Of a stretch of 64,000 bases of DNA, positions 14,311 to 22,745 are shown one piece after another; position 1 is the first letter of the stretch; the number at the start of each line of letters is the position of its first letter. The translations under genes and the position numbers were made by a program. The notes beneath the pieces were generated by a model. It was not told the DNA's origin. It made no database searches and worked only from the letters and a program-made list of their open reading frames with translations. Source of the DNA: Acinetobacter sp. WC-141 (GTDB taxonomy: Bacteria > Pseudomonadota > Gammaproteobacteria > Pseudomonadales > Moraxellaceae); NCBI RefSeq assembly GCF_000313935.1, contig NZ_AMSS01000079.1:1-64000 (forward strand). Reading direction: 5' to 3'.

Positions 14311-14350
14311 AATAAAAGTTGCTAAAGTATGAATAAGTCATGTTGTTCAT
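14258..14350 (-). CDS. Leader peptide 2, aromatic-rich (30 residues)
   Basis: ATG 14350-14348 follows GAGGAAC with a 5-base gap. The peptide contains TYSYFSNFYWFYFC, nine aromatic residues in twelve positions from Tyr6 to Phe17, then a basic tail ending at TAA 14258-14260, 40 bases before the DAHP synthase ATG. No aromatic-rich stretch of this density is expected by chance next to this gene, so a regulatory leader is likely. It lies downstream of the attenuator terminator and is therefore translated only on read-through transcripts. It could be too short to be called by gene finders. Confidence 0.65.
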   Translation of the reverse strand: MNNMTYSYFSNFYWFYFCLPLPTNRSKTLK

Positions 14351-14382
14351 TTTAAGTTCCTCGATTCAAAAAGATAAAGCAT

Positions 14383-14413
14383 AAAAAAACCTGATCGGGG
14401 TTGCCGATCAGGT
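14383..14413 (-). terminator. Attenuator terminator upstream of the DAHP synthase gene
   Basis: Minus-strand stem ACCTGATCGG (complement of 14404-14413) with CCGATCAGGT (complement of 14389-14398), a 5-base loop and a run of seven T. It lies about 50 bases after leader peptide 1 and about 165 bases before the DAHP synthase ATG. Confidence 0.85.
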
Positions 14414-14425
14414 ATTAACTGTGAT

Positions 14426-14474
14426 GGGCAACTTTCTCATGCCCGAATACGCTCAGGCAACTATCTAAATTGCC
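14426..14474 (-). promoter_or_regulatory. Alternative hairpins of the attenuator
   Basis: GGCAA inside the Trp-Gln codons of leader 1 (complement of 14470-14474) can pair with TTGCC just after its stop (complement of 14456-14460). GGGCA and TGCCC form a second hairpin (14426-14444). GTTGCC copies in this stretch can instead pair with GGCAAC in the terminator stem and loop, giving an antiterminator. These are the mutually exclusive pairings expected of an amino-acid attenuator. Confidence 0.55.
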
Positions 14475-14517
14475 AAAAATAATAATATGCGTTAGTGTTC
14501 ACAGATAGATTTAACAT
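14461..14517 (-). CDS. Leader peptide 1 (18 residues) of the attenuator
   Basis: The frame encodes MLNLSVNTNAYYYFWQFR followed by TAG, with Tyr-Tyr-Tyr-Phe-Trp-Gln-Phe near the end. This is the architecture of phe/trp/tyr leader peptides: control codons, stop, alternative hairpins, terminator, biosynthetic gene. GAGATAAAG precedes the ATG. With all three aromatic amino acids represented, starvation for any of them could allow read-through to the DAHP synthase gene. It is well below usual gene-calling length. Confidence 0.75.
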   Translation of the reverse strand: MLNLSVNTNAYYYFWQFR

Positions 14518-14553
14518 CTTTATCTCAAATATAAAAAAATGTTCCTTGAATCT

Positions 14554-14582
14554 AAAATACGCATTGTTGAAAGCTTTGACAA
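14554..14582 (-). promoter_or_regulatory. Promoter of the leader-DAHP synthase transcript
   Basis: Minus strand: -35 TTGTCA (complement of 14577-14582), a 17-bp spacer, -10 TATTTT (complement of 14554-14559). The start would fall near 14547, about 30 bases upstream of leader 1. Confidence 0.6.
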
Positions 14583-14638
14583 GTCTTTTTTTGAAAAATC
14601 TCTTATTTTTACGCTTAAGATTTGACTCACTCATCATA

Positions 14639-15001
14639 TTAACGAACCAAGCCTTGAGGTTGTAAAATAATTAATCCTGCGCCACAAAGCACAATTAGGC
14701 CACCCAATATATCCCACCTTGTTAATCCAACCTGATCAACAAAGCGCAGCCACATGAGAGCAGTGAATATATAAATACCGCCATAGGCAGCATAAATGCG
14801 CCCAGAAGCGGCGGGATGTAGGGTCAACAGCCAAACAAAAACAGCCAAACTTAAAACTGTAGGTAACCACAGCCAAGCAGACTTACCTTCTCTTAAAATT
14901 AGATAAGGGAAATAACAACCAAGAATTTCAGCAATAGCTGTGATAATAAATAACCCGAATACACTGAGTATTCGGGTTATCGCAAGACTATCAATTAACA
15001 T
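14639..15001 (-). CDS. YnfA/UPF0060 family small membrane protein
   Basis: 120 residues with four predicted membrane helices. The family hallmarks [17 protein letters not shown] and the C-terminal [19 protein letters not shown] are present. The family is related to small multidrug resistance transporters; a transport role is plausible but unproven. It lies three bases downstream of clpA on the same strand and may be translated from the clpA transcript. Confidence 0.85.
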   Translation of the reverse strand: MLIDSLAITRILSVFGLFIITAIAEILGCYFPYLILREGKSAWLWLPTVLSLAVFVWLLTLHPAASGRIYAAYGGIYIFTALMWLRFVDQVGLTRWDILGGLIVLCGAGLIILQPQGLVR

Positions 15002-15004
15002 AAT

Positions 15005-17281
15005 TTACGCTGGTTCTGCCGTATGATGATCTTCAAACACTTCAAGTTTTAAGCCGACAGCTTTGCCATCTTCTTTTTTCACAGATACAGCAACATTCCC
15101 ACCATGATCTGCCAGTTCACCAAACAAAATCATTTCAGCTAATGGTTTCTTCAAGTGTTCTTGAATGAGGCGTTGCATTGGTCGTGCGCCCATCAAGCGG
15201 TCATAACCATTAGTTGCTAACCAATCACGTGCGCTTTGATCAACATCAAGTACAACTTGTTTGTCATCTAGCTGTGCTTGTAATTCTGTTAAGAACTTGT
15301 CCACTACAGACTCAATGACAGTTGTTGGCAATGCTTTGAATTGAATAACACCATCTAGACGGTTACGGAACTCTGGTGAGAAAGCACGTTTCATCGCTTC
15401 TTGGTTATCAGCACTATGATCTTGTTCTGTAAAACCAATGCTCGCGCGAGAAATACTTTCCGCTCCAATATTCGTAGTCAGAACAATAATCACATTCCTA
15501 AAGTCTGACTTACGTCCATTGTTATCTGTTAAAGCACCATGATCCATGATTTGCAGCAAGAGATTAAACACATCAGGATGCGCTTTCTCAATTTCATCAA
15601 GCAATAACACACAGTGCGGATTTTTATGAATCGCATCAGTGAGCAACCCACCTTGGTCATAACCCACATAACCTGGAGGCGCACCAATTAAACGTGACAC
15701 TGCATGACGTTCCATATATTCGGACATATCGAAACGCACAAGCTCTACACCTAACAACTTCGCAAGTTGCTTAGTCACTTCGGTTTTACCTACACCTGTT
15801 GGGCCAGCAAAAACAAAACTACCCACTGGCTTATCTGGTGACTTCAAACCAGCACGAGACAACTTGATCGCTGAGCCTAATGCAGTAATCGCCTCATCTT
15901 GACCAAACACCACACGTTTTAAATCACGCTCAAGATTTTCAAGCACTGACTTATCATCTTTAGACACAGTTTTAGGTGGAATACGAGCAATCTTAGAAAC
16001 GATATCTTCGATATTCTCTACAGTAATCAAGCTATCATCGCTTTCAGCCTTCAAACGACGCTGAGCACCTGCTTCATCAATCACATCAATCGCTTTATCT
16101 GGCAAGAAACGATCATTAATGAATTTAGCAGAAAGCTCTACAGCTGATACTAATGCCTTATCGTCATATTGTACGTGGTGAAAATCTTCAAATTTAGATT
16201 TTAAGCCGCGCAAAATATCAATTGTTTCAGTAATACTCGGTTCATTGACATCAATTTTCTGGAAACGACGTGATAATGCATGGTCTTTTTCAAAAACCTG
16301 ACGATATTCTTGGAACGTCGTTGAACCGATACAACGTAAAGTACCATTAGCTAAAGCTGGCTTAATGAGATTTGAAGCATCCATTGTGCTGCCCATACTC
16401 GAGCCGGCGCCAATGATCATATGAATTTCATCAATGAATAAAATCGCATTTGGATTTTTCTTCAAAGCATTAAGCAACTGTTTTAAACGTTTTTCAAAGT
16501 CACCGCGATATTTGGTGCCAGCTACTAACGCACCAATATCTAAACTATAAACTTCAGCCTGACTCAAAGGTTTAGGCGCCTTGCCATTCACAATTAACCA
16601 TGCCAAACCTTCAGCAATCGAGGTTTTACCAACGCCCGGATCACCTACCAGTAAGGGATTATTTTTGCGACGGCGACACAGAATTTGTGCTGTACGCTCA
16701 ATTTCTTTTTCACGACCAATAAGTGGATCAGTTTTGCCTTTTTGCGCCTCAACATTTAAGTTCAGCGTATAAAGCTCTAATGGCCCTGCATTGCCCGTAC
16801 TCGTTTCACCTTCAATATCTTCAACTTCTTCTTCAACTTGTACTTCGTCTTTACGTGTCCCATGAGACAAATATTGAGTCAATGTCAAGCGATTGATTTG
16901 ATGACGTTTAAGCAAATACACAGCAAAAGAATCACGCTCTGAATACATTGCGACCAAAACATCCGCGCCCTCAACAGTACGATCGCCGCCACTTGATTGA
17001 ACGTGGAAAATAGCACGTTGCAAAATGCGGTCAAAACTTTCTGTTGGATGAGGAGCTTGCTCGCTATTTTCGCCAAGCTTAGGAGTATGTTGTTCTACAT
17101 ATTCTTCTAATTCTTTACGCAAAGAAACTATATCAGCCCCACATGCTTTTAATGCATTTACGGCCGAATCGTTATCGAGTAATGCTAATAATAAGTGTTC
17201 AACTGTAAGAAACTCATGTCTCTTTTGACGAGCCATGCTAACAGCCAAACGTAATGATACTTCTAATTGACGACTGAGCAT
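15005..17281 (-). CDS. clpA: ATP-dependent Clp protease ATPase subunit ClpA
   Basis: Unfoldase that feeds substrates to ClpP. 758 residues, normal for ClpA. Clp N domain (1-145) is followed by AAA+ module 1 with Walker A GDPGVGKT at 213-220 and Walker B LFIDEIH. Module 2 has GPTGVGKTE and LLLDEIEKAHP. An IGF tripeptide in ASIGFTEQD is the ClpP-docking loop. The gene lies 9 bases after clpS, its N-end-rule adaptor, on the same strand. Confidence 0.98.
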   Translation of the reverse strand: MLSRQLEVSLRLAVSMARQKRHEFLTVEHLLLALLDNDSAVNALKACGADIVSLRKELEEYVEQHTPKLGENSEQAPHPTESFDRILQRAIFHVQSSGGDRTVEGADVLVAMYSERDSFAVYLLKRHQINRLTLTQYLSHGTRKDEVQVEEEVEDIEGETSTGNAGPLELYTLNLNVEAQKGKTDPLIGREKEIERTAQILCRRRKNNPLLVGDPGVGKTSIAEGLAWLIVNGKAPKPLSQAEVYSLDIGALVAGTKYRGDFEKRLKQLLNALKKNPNAILFIDEIHMIIGAGSSMGSTMDASNLIKPALANGTLRCIGSTTFQEYRQVFEKDHALSRRFQKIDVNEPSITETIDILRGLKSKFEDFHHVQYDDKALVSAVELSAKFINDRFLPDKAIDVIDEAGAQRRLKAESDDSLITVENIEDIVSKIARIPPKTVSKDDKSVLENLERDLKRVVFGQDEAITALGSAIKLSRAGLKSPDKPVGSFVFAGPTGVGKTEVTKQLAKLLGVELVRFDMSEYMERHAVSRLIGAPPGYVGYDQGGLLTDAIHKNPHCVLLLDEIEKAHPDVFNLLLQIMDHGALTDNNGRKSDFRNVIIVLTTNIGAESISRASIGFTEQDHSADNQEAMKRAFSPEFRNRLDGVIQFKALPTTVIESVVDKFLTELQAQLDDKQVVLDVDQSARDWLATNGYDRLMGARPMQRLIQEHLKKPLAEMILFGELADHGGNVAVSVKKEDGKAVGLKLEVFEDHHTAEPA

Positions 17282-17290
17282 GTAACCCCC

Positions 17291-17704
17291 TTATGCTTTA
17301 GGCTCAATCTGGCAAAGTAATGGATGACCTTGCGATCGAGCGTAATTATTAACAAGGTTTGCTTTGGTTTCCGCGATGTCTCTTGGATATACCCCAGCAA
17401 TACCTTTACCTTCATAGTGTACTGTTAGCATTACTTGAGTTGCTTGGTCAAGATTCATTGCAAAGTATTGTTGTAAAATTTCAATTACAAAGTCCATTGG
17501 CGTGTAATCGTCATTCATTAATACGACTGCATATAAAGGCGGACGCTTGAGTTCAGGAGGGGCTGTTTGTACAACAACCTCTCCGTCATGATCTTCGTTT
17601 TGCGAATCACTTAAGCGTGGATGGAAATGCCAATCGACATAACCAGACTGCTGAAAAGAAGCCTTGATATCTTTTAAGTTTGTTTGACGCTTATTTGTTC
17701 GCAT
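17291..17704 (-). CDS. clpS: ATP-dependent Clp protease adaptor ClpS
   Basis: Binds proteins with N-terminal Leu, Phe, Trp or Tyr and hands them to ClpA. 137 residues, longer than E. coli ClpS (106) because of a polar N-terminal extension of about 50 residues. The core is conserved: [19 protein letters not shown] provides the N-degron pocket, followed by the [17 protein letters not shown] helix-turn. The gene is immediately upstream of clpA and 9 bases after the preceding coiled-coil protein gene. Confidence 0.97.
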   Translation of the reverse strand: MRTNKRQTNLKDIKASFQQSGYVDWHFHPRLSDSQNEDHDGEVVVQTAPPELKRPPLYAVVLMNDDYTPMDFVIEILQQYFAMNLDQATQVMLTVHYEGKGIAGVYPRDIAETKANLVNNYARSQGHPLLCQIEPKA

Positions 17705-17713
17705 AGGATGTTA

Positions 17714-18466
17714 CTATTGTGAATTTGCTTCAGCTTGAGGAATTTCTGCCACAAAAGCAGAAGATGTTTCGACAGGTTTACCACGCTGCCAACTAAAACG
17801 CTTAATAACTGGTGTATCTGAACCGCCTGTTAAACGTACCTCAATAAATTGAGGGGTAAAACCTTTAGGCATCGTCCAACGACCTGTTAAACGCTCAAAG
17901 TCAGTAAAGTTAAAGTTTTTAGCTTCAAGTGGTACAACCAAAACTTCGGTGTCTTTAATGAGTCTTATCTCAATCGATCCTGAAGCACGGCGCTTGCCTG
18001 GGCTTACCTGTACTAAATCCAACTGATATTCATAAGCATTTTCAGGCAGAGGTTTAATCGCTAAATTTTGAATGGTTAAGCTTAAGCCACCACGCTGCCT
18101 CAAGATCTCACGGTAGATATTGCTCATACCTTCTTGCTGCGTTTTATCAGCGTTGGCCTGATTAAGAGCTTCAAACAGATCATTTGCATTTGTTACAGCA
18201 ACATCACGCTCTTGCACTGCAGCGTTCAGGCTTTTATTAACCGCATCTAAAGCTGTTTTCTGCTTTTGCACCACTTCAACCAATTGCTCTGCATCAGCAT
18301 CGTAACCTACAACAGTTAAACCTTGACGGTGACCAATTGTATAGCCGAGCGCAAGACAACCACTCATTAAAATAGCCGCACCAATAAACAAAGGTTTATT
18401 AGTATTTAAAAAATTTTTCTTTTGCAACGAACTTTCTGCCGAAGTCGTCTGTCCAGAGTTTTGCAT
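17714..18466 (-). CDS. Single-pass membrane protein with coiled coil (DUF6776-like)
   Basis: 250 residues from the ATG at 18466, which lies 6 bases after GAG; an ATG two codons earlier is equally open. Layout: about 25 polar residues, one transmembrane helix (LFIGAAILMSGCLALGYTIG), a coiled coil (about residues 55-115) and a beta-rich C-terminal domain ending GQRGKPV-type polar sequence. Similar proteins sit between argC and the clp genes or near bactofilin genes in related bacteria; the function is unknown. It probably shares a transcript with clpS-clpA. Confidence 0.7.
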   Translation of the reverse strand: MQNSGQTTSAESSLQKKNFLNTNKPLFIGAAILMSGCLALGYTIGHRQGLTVVGYDADAEQLVEVVQKQKTALDAVNKSLNAAVQERDVAVTNANDLFEALNQANADKTQQEGMSNIYREILRQRGGLSLTIQNLAIKPLPENAYEYQLDLVQVSPGKRRASGSIEIRLIKDTEVLVVPLEAKNFNFTDFERLTGRWTMPKGFTPQFIEVRLTGGSDTPVIKRFSWQRGKPVETSSAFVAEIPQAEANSQ

Positions 18467-18547
18467 CGTCATCTCAGTGTTTAAGATCAGAGTCAAGACA
18501 CACATTTAAATCGAAATTTAAATGTGTGTGAAGCAAAAAAGAGTTTT

Positions 18548-19597
18548 TTATGGTAATAAACCAATCCCTTGTAAGCCTTCATCTTCATCAAAGCCGAACA
18601 TAAGGTTCATATTTTGTACAGCTTGACCAGATGCACCCTTCACAAGGTTATCTTGTACCGCAAGAATAATAAGTTTATTCGGCTGCGGCTTATATAAAGC
18701 AATACGAAGCTCATTCGCTCCGCGTACACTACGTGTTTCAGGCGAACTGTTAGCAGGCATCACATCAACAAATTTTTCATTTGCATAAAAGTGCTCATAC
18801 AATGCCTGAATATCAGTTTGTTTTCCAGTTTCTGTCAAATCGACATAAATTGTGCTGAGCATACCGCGAATCATTGGAACTAAATGAGGAACAAACAAAA
18901 GCCCTTCAAAACCACCTTTTTGCCCAGAAATATTTTCTAATGCTTCAACAATTTCCGGATGGTGACGGTGACCTGCAACCCCATAAGCCTTGAAGTTATC
19001 AGCATTTTCGCTATAAATCATGCCTAAGCTTGCTTTACGGCCAGCACCAGAAACACCTGACTTCGCATCAATAATAATATTTTTTGTTTCAATAAGTGCT
19101 TGTGCTGATTTCAAAAGTGGAGCCAAACCCAATTGAACAGTGGTCGGGTAGCAACCAGGGTTACCAATAACTTGAGCCTGTTTAATTTTTTCGCGGTTTA
19201 GTTCAGCCAAACCATATACTGAGTTTTCCAGAACTTCTGGACAGGCATGCTCCATGCCATACCATTTTTCAAACTGTTCAAGATTTTGTAAACGAAAATC
19301 AGCGGCCAAATCAATAACTTTAGTGCCAGCAGTAATCAGTTCTTTTGCATGCTGCATCGCAACACCATGAGGAGTAGCAAAAAATACAACATCACACTTT
19401 TTTAAATCATCAATATTTAAATCAGAAAATTGAAGATCAGTATGGCCACGTAAATTAGGGAACATATCTGCAACTGGTTTGCCCGCTTCTGTACGTGAAG
19501 TAAGAACTCGAACCTGCGCTTTAGGATGTCGTAATAAAATACGTAATAGTTCAACGCCTGTATAACCCGTTCCACCAACAATTCCGACAGAAATCAC
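18548..19597 (-). CDS. argC: N-acetyl-gamma-glutamyl-phosphate reductase
   Basis: Third step of arginine synthesis, NADPH-dependent reduction of N-acetylglutamyl phosphate to the semialdehyde. 349 residues. Rossmann motif [14 protein letters not shown], the catalytic Cys in IGNPGCYPT and the His-rich AGHRHHPEI segment are intact. The GTG at 19597 lies 8 bases from GAGG and gives the usual start Met-Ile-Ser-Val-Gly; an ATG two codons upstream would crowd the ribosome binding site. Confidence 0.95.
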   Translation of the reverse strand: MISVGIVGGTGYTGVELLRILLRHPKAQVRVLTSRTEAGKPVADMFPNLRGHTDLQFSDLNIDDLKKCDVVFFATPHGVAMQHAKELITAGTKVIDLAADFRLQNLEQFEKWYGMEHACPEVLENSVYGLAELNREKIKQAQVIGNPGCYPTTVQLGLAPLLKSAQALIETKNIIIDAKSGVSGAGRKASLGMIYSENADNFKAYGVAGHRHHPEIVEALENISGQKGGFEGLLFVPHLVPMIRGMLSTIYVDLTETGKQTDIQALYEHFYANEKFVDVMPANSSPETRSVRGANELRIALYKPQPNKLIILAVQDNLVKGASGQAVQNMNLMFGFDEDEGLQGIGLLP

Positions 19598-19787
19598 GTG
19601 CATTACCTCAATTTTTGAATCTATACTTGTGCAGTAGTATGACAGGATGTCCAAGCTTACAAAACCATTTCATGCTTGGTAATTTTAATTTTTTTAATTT
19701 TAGCGACAATTAGATAGCACTTATTGAACTGTCAGAACTAAACAAATATCAGCAAATAAATATCAGATTTAATTTTGGAGAGCTAGG

Positions 19788-21296
19788 ATGCTTCATCAAT
19801 CAAAAGAAACAAAATTACACACTTACCTTGGCTTGAGCACATTAATTTTAAGTGCTGCACTTATAGGCTGCGGAGGTGGAGGCAGTAGCGGTGGCAACTC
19901 ACCAAGCACTCCAACACCCGTTGATCCTACTCCAGAGGCAACAACTGATGTTACTGTTAAGTCTCCCGTAGAAATTCGTAATATCCAATTCAAAGTATAT
20001 GACAACAGCACGAACGCTGTTTTAGTAGATACCTCAATTGCAAGCTTAAACAGCTTTAATGTCAAAATTCCTACCGCTAAATTAAGTCGTTTATATCGCG
20101 TAGAAATTACGACTCAAAATTCATCTCAAGTATTTGATCCCATTACCTCAACCTATCAAAATTTCTCTGGTACTTATCATGCGTTTATTACACCAAACAG
20201 TATAAGTGGCAGAACCCTATTCATCAGTCCAAGCAGTGAAGCGGTTTACCAACGGGCTGTGATACGTTCAGGACAACTTCCTCAAGAGACGATTGACCCA
20301 ACTCGTATTGAACAATTGCATGTCGATTTAGCTTCACAGGATGTTTATAGATCTCTTCTTAATGCGTTTAAAGATGCCGATATTCCAAGTTTAAGTCCAA
20401 CCAATTCCCTCATGCAGTACTCCTCTATAAAACCTACTACATATGTGGATACCTATCTTAGCTTTGGTTACTTACAATATTGGACAACTTTTCATGGTGG
20501 AACAACCACATACCAAGAACTCATTAAAAGTTTGGCAACCGATTTAAAAGATGGCTTTTTAGATGGGAAAAAACTTCACGGCGATCAAACAACATTTACT
20601 CCTATTTTCGCATCTGCTCCAGATAATATTGATCCAGTCAAAAATACGTTGTTAGATATCGCAGCCAATCAAAAAACAACACGCGATAATTTTGCAACCA
20701 ATTTAAGAACATCTACCTTAGAATTAGCTAAGGCTAATTCACAACAGCTTTTAGATCAGACGGGTTACGATCTACTGGATAAAAAACTATATTCAGGGAT
20801 CGTACCTGCCGGAAATACGACTGACTTTTTCCGTATAGATGGTGCTGGTGATTATCGCCGTGCTGTAGGTTTTAGCGGCATTACAGCGACTTGTAACGGT
20901 TCTGCGTATCCTTGCAAACAAGGTTTGACGAGTATTAATCTTTCCGACTCAAAACTACCTGCTACAGACTATCTAGTGGGTCACTATGAGGACATTGCAA
21001 CAGGTTGCCAGCTAAATTTCCGTGCGAATGGTCAAATCGAACTTATTAAAGGATCACAGACTTATCGCTCTGCGTTAAGTGCGGATAGTACAGATAATTT
21101 ATTGCAAACTGATGCTGCAAGCTCAAGTTATTTACTCAATTCAAGTTCTGCCGAGCCCAATAACGCAACGCAGCAATACAACTTTATACAATTGTCGATT
21201 AAAGCAAATAAAATCGTGAGTGCTAAAGCAGGTTTAGACAGCCGAAAAGCACCAGATAACTTACAAACACCACAACTAGAATGTAGTTTTAGTTAA
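19788..21296 (+). CDS. Large lipoprotein of unknown function
   Basis: 502 residues. The signal peptide ends at the lipobox LIGC with Cys about 26, followed by a Gly/Ser-rich linker (GGGGSSGGNS) and a Thr/Pro spacer, so the mature domain is held off the membrane. The first 130 residues of the mature part look like a beta-sandwich (alternating strands, VEIRNIQFKVYDNSTNAVLV). The remainder is mixed and carries four cysteines near the C-terminus that could form disulphides. I do not recognise the family. The ATG at 19788 follows GGAGAGCTAG. The last four bases overlap the convergent metallopeptidase gene. Confidence 0.7.
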   Translation: MLHQSKETKLHTYLGLSTLILSAALIGCGGGGSSGGNSPSTPTPVDPTPEATTDVTVKSPVEIRNIQFKVYDNSTNAVLVDTSIASLNSFNVKIPTAKLSRLYRVEITTQNSSQVFDPITSTYQNFSGTYHAFITPNSISGRTLFISPSSEAVYQRAVIRSGQLPQETIDPTRIEQLHVDLASQDVYRSLLNAFKDADIPSLSPTNSLMQYSSIKPTTYVDTYLSFGYLQYWTTFHGGTTTYQELIKSLATDLKDGFLDGKKLHGDQTTFTPIFASAPDNIDPVKNTLLDIAANQKTTRDNFATNLRTSTLELAKANSQQLLDQTGYDLLDKKLYSGIVPAGNTTDFFRIDGAGDYRRAVGFSGITATCNGSAYPCKQGLTSINLSDSKLPATDYLVGHYEDIATGCQLNFRANGQIELIKGSQTYRSALSADSTDNLLQTDAASSSYLLNSSSAEPNNATQQYNFIQLSIKANKIVSAKAGLDSRKAPDNLQTPQLECSFS

Positions 21297-21973
21297 TTTG
21301 AGACATACCACCATGCAGGCAACGGATTTGATTTAAGTTGTCTGCGGTGTTTTTGAAAATAGGGATCGTATTTTTCAACTTCAGCCCAAAAAGCTGGGCT
21401 ATGGTCAAAATGTTTAGTATGAGCTAATTCATGAATAGCCACATAACGAGCAATCTCGTGTGGCATCAACACCAATCCTGCATGTAGCATAATATTATGC
21501 TGACTACTACAACTACCCCAACGAGTTTTCGGACGGCGAATTGTGCATTCCCTATAAACCAAATGAGTGTGTTCACTTAACTCTTTTAAAAGTTTTGGCA
21601 ATTCTTGTTTTGCAAACGCAATCACTGCACTTTGTAATGCCAAATATGGCTGCGTGTCTTTAAGAAATAAACAACTGCTTTCCCAATCGAATTGAAAAAC
21701 TCGATGCTGCTTTTGAACAATGATCTGAAACGGTTGGTCTTTATTAAAAAAATAAATCTCGGAAGGAATATCAATCGATGCCGATTGAACATTTTGTTGC
21801 TTATTCCACGTCTCGGTCAACCATTGTTCAGACTGAGCCAAAAAATGCTGAATTTGTTTCTTACTACAAAACAAAGGAACCGTGAGACGGATTGAAGCAG
21901 GCTCGACACGTAAGCGCAATTTTCTTGCTCTTACGTGTCGAACGATTTTAATTTCTGGCATTTCCACAGACAT
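21293..21973 (-). CDS. YgjP/SprT-like zinc metallopeptidase family protein
   Basis: 226 residues of the YgjP/WLM (DUF45) family. VAIHELAHTKHFDHSPAFWA gives HExxH-x(n)-H zinc ligands, and the family sequence CTIRRPKTRWGSCSS precedes it. The biological substrate is unknown. The start overlaps the rpiA stop by one base (TAATG), so translation is probably coupled to rpiA. The 3' end overlaps the convergent lipoprotein gene by four bases, leaving no room for a terminator. Confidence 0.85.
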   Translation of the reverse strand: MSVEMPEIKIVRHVRARKLRLRVEPASIRLTVPLFCSKKQIQHFLAQSEQWLTETWNKQQNVQSASIDIPSEIYFFNKDQPFQIIVQKQHRVFQFDWESSCLFLKDTQPYLALQSAVIAFAKQELPKLLKELSEHTHLVYRECTIRRPKTRWGSCSSQHNIMLHAGLVLMPHEIARYVAIHELAHTKHFDHSPAFWAEVEKYDPYFQKHRRQLKSNPLPAWWYVSN

Positions 21974-22644
21974 TACTGTGCAGTACGCTCTTCAATACCA
22001 TTATTTGTTGCAACAATTGCAATTGTTGCTGGATTTAAAGCGAAAATACCATTAGTCACAACACCCGGGATATTGTTAATGGTTTTTTCAACATCAAGTG
22101 CATTTAAAATATTAAGATTAAACACATCCAAAATCACATTACCATTATCTGTTACTACACCTTCACGATAAACTGGGTCGCCACCTAAACTCACCAACTT
22201 ACGAGCCACAGCAGAACGAGCCATTGGAATAACTTCTACTGGAAGTGGAAAATCACGTCCGAGTTGATCAACCCATTTTGAATCATCAACAATACAAACA
22301 AATTTCTTAGCAATTGAAGCTACAATTTTTTCGCGTGTTAATGCAGCACCACCGCCTTTAATCATATGCATATGGCGGTCAATCTCATCTGCCCCGTCAA
22401 CATACGCATCTAAACCACCGACATGGTTCATATCTACAACTTCGATGCCTAATTTTTTAAGGCGATCGGCAGTTGCTTGAGAACTTGCCACGGCAGCTTC
22501 TAATTGTAATTCAGGTAATAAATCAATGAGAAAGTTTACGGTACTTCCAGTCCCAACCCCCAAAATGCCACCTTTGGGTAAGTGTTTTAAAGCAGCTTTC
22601 GCAGCAGCTTGTTTCTTTTCATCTTGGGTTGCATATAGACTCAT
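21973..22644 (-). CDS. rpiA: Ribose-5-phosphate isomerase A
   Basis: Interconverts ribose 5-phosphate and ribulose 5-phosphate in the pentose phosphate pathway. 223 residues starting [28 protein letters not shown] (phosphate loop), YVDGADEID (catalytic Asp/Asp) and [14 protein letters not shown] are the family signatures. A TTG four codons upstream is open but less likely than the ATG. It is divergent from ilvA. Confidence 0.96.
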   Translation of the reverse strand: MSLYATQDEKKQAAAKAALKHLPKGGILGVGTGSTVNFLIDLLPELQLEAAVASSQATADRLKKLGIEVVDMNHVGGLDAYVDGADEIDRHMHMIKGGGAALTREKIVASIAKKFVCIVDDSKWVDQLGRDFPLPVEVIPMARSAVARKLVSLGGDPVYREGVVTDNGNVILDVFNLNILNALDVEKTINNIPGVVTNGIFALNPATIAIVATNNGIEERTAQ

Positions 22645-22706
22645 GACATCACTCAACTATTTTTTGACATTTATGCACCAATAATCGGCGCAAATGCACA
22701 GGGGTT

Positions 22707-22715
22707 TGCTACAAT
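22707..22715 (+). promoter_or_regulatory. Extended -10 promoter of ilvA
   Basis: TGCTACAAT matches TGn-TANNAT of extended -10 promoters, about 30 bases upstream of the ilvA ATG; no good -35 is visible at 16-18 bp. Confidence 0.45.
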
Positions 22716-22745
22716 AACTTCCTATTTTAAACTGTTATAGGGAAT

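Noticed and set aside
14488..14500. A GTGAACAC palindrome in the aroG leader as a TyrR or TrpR operator
   Set aside because: It is an 8-base palindrome inside leader peptide 1 and does not match the TyrR or TrpR consensus.
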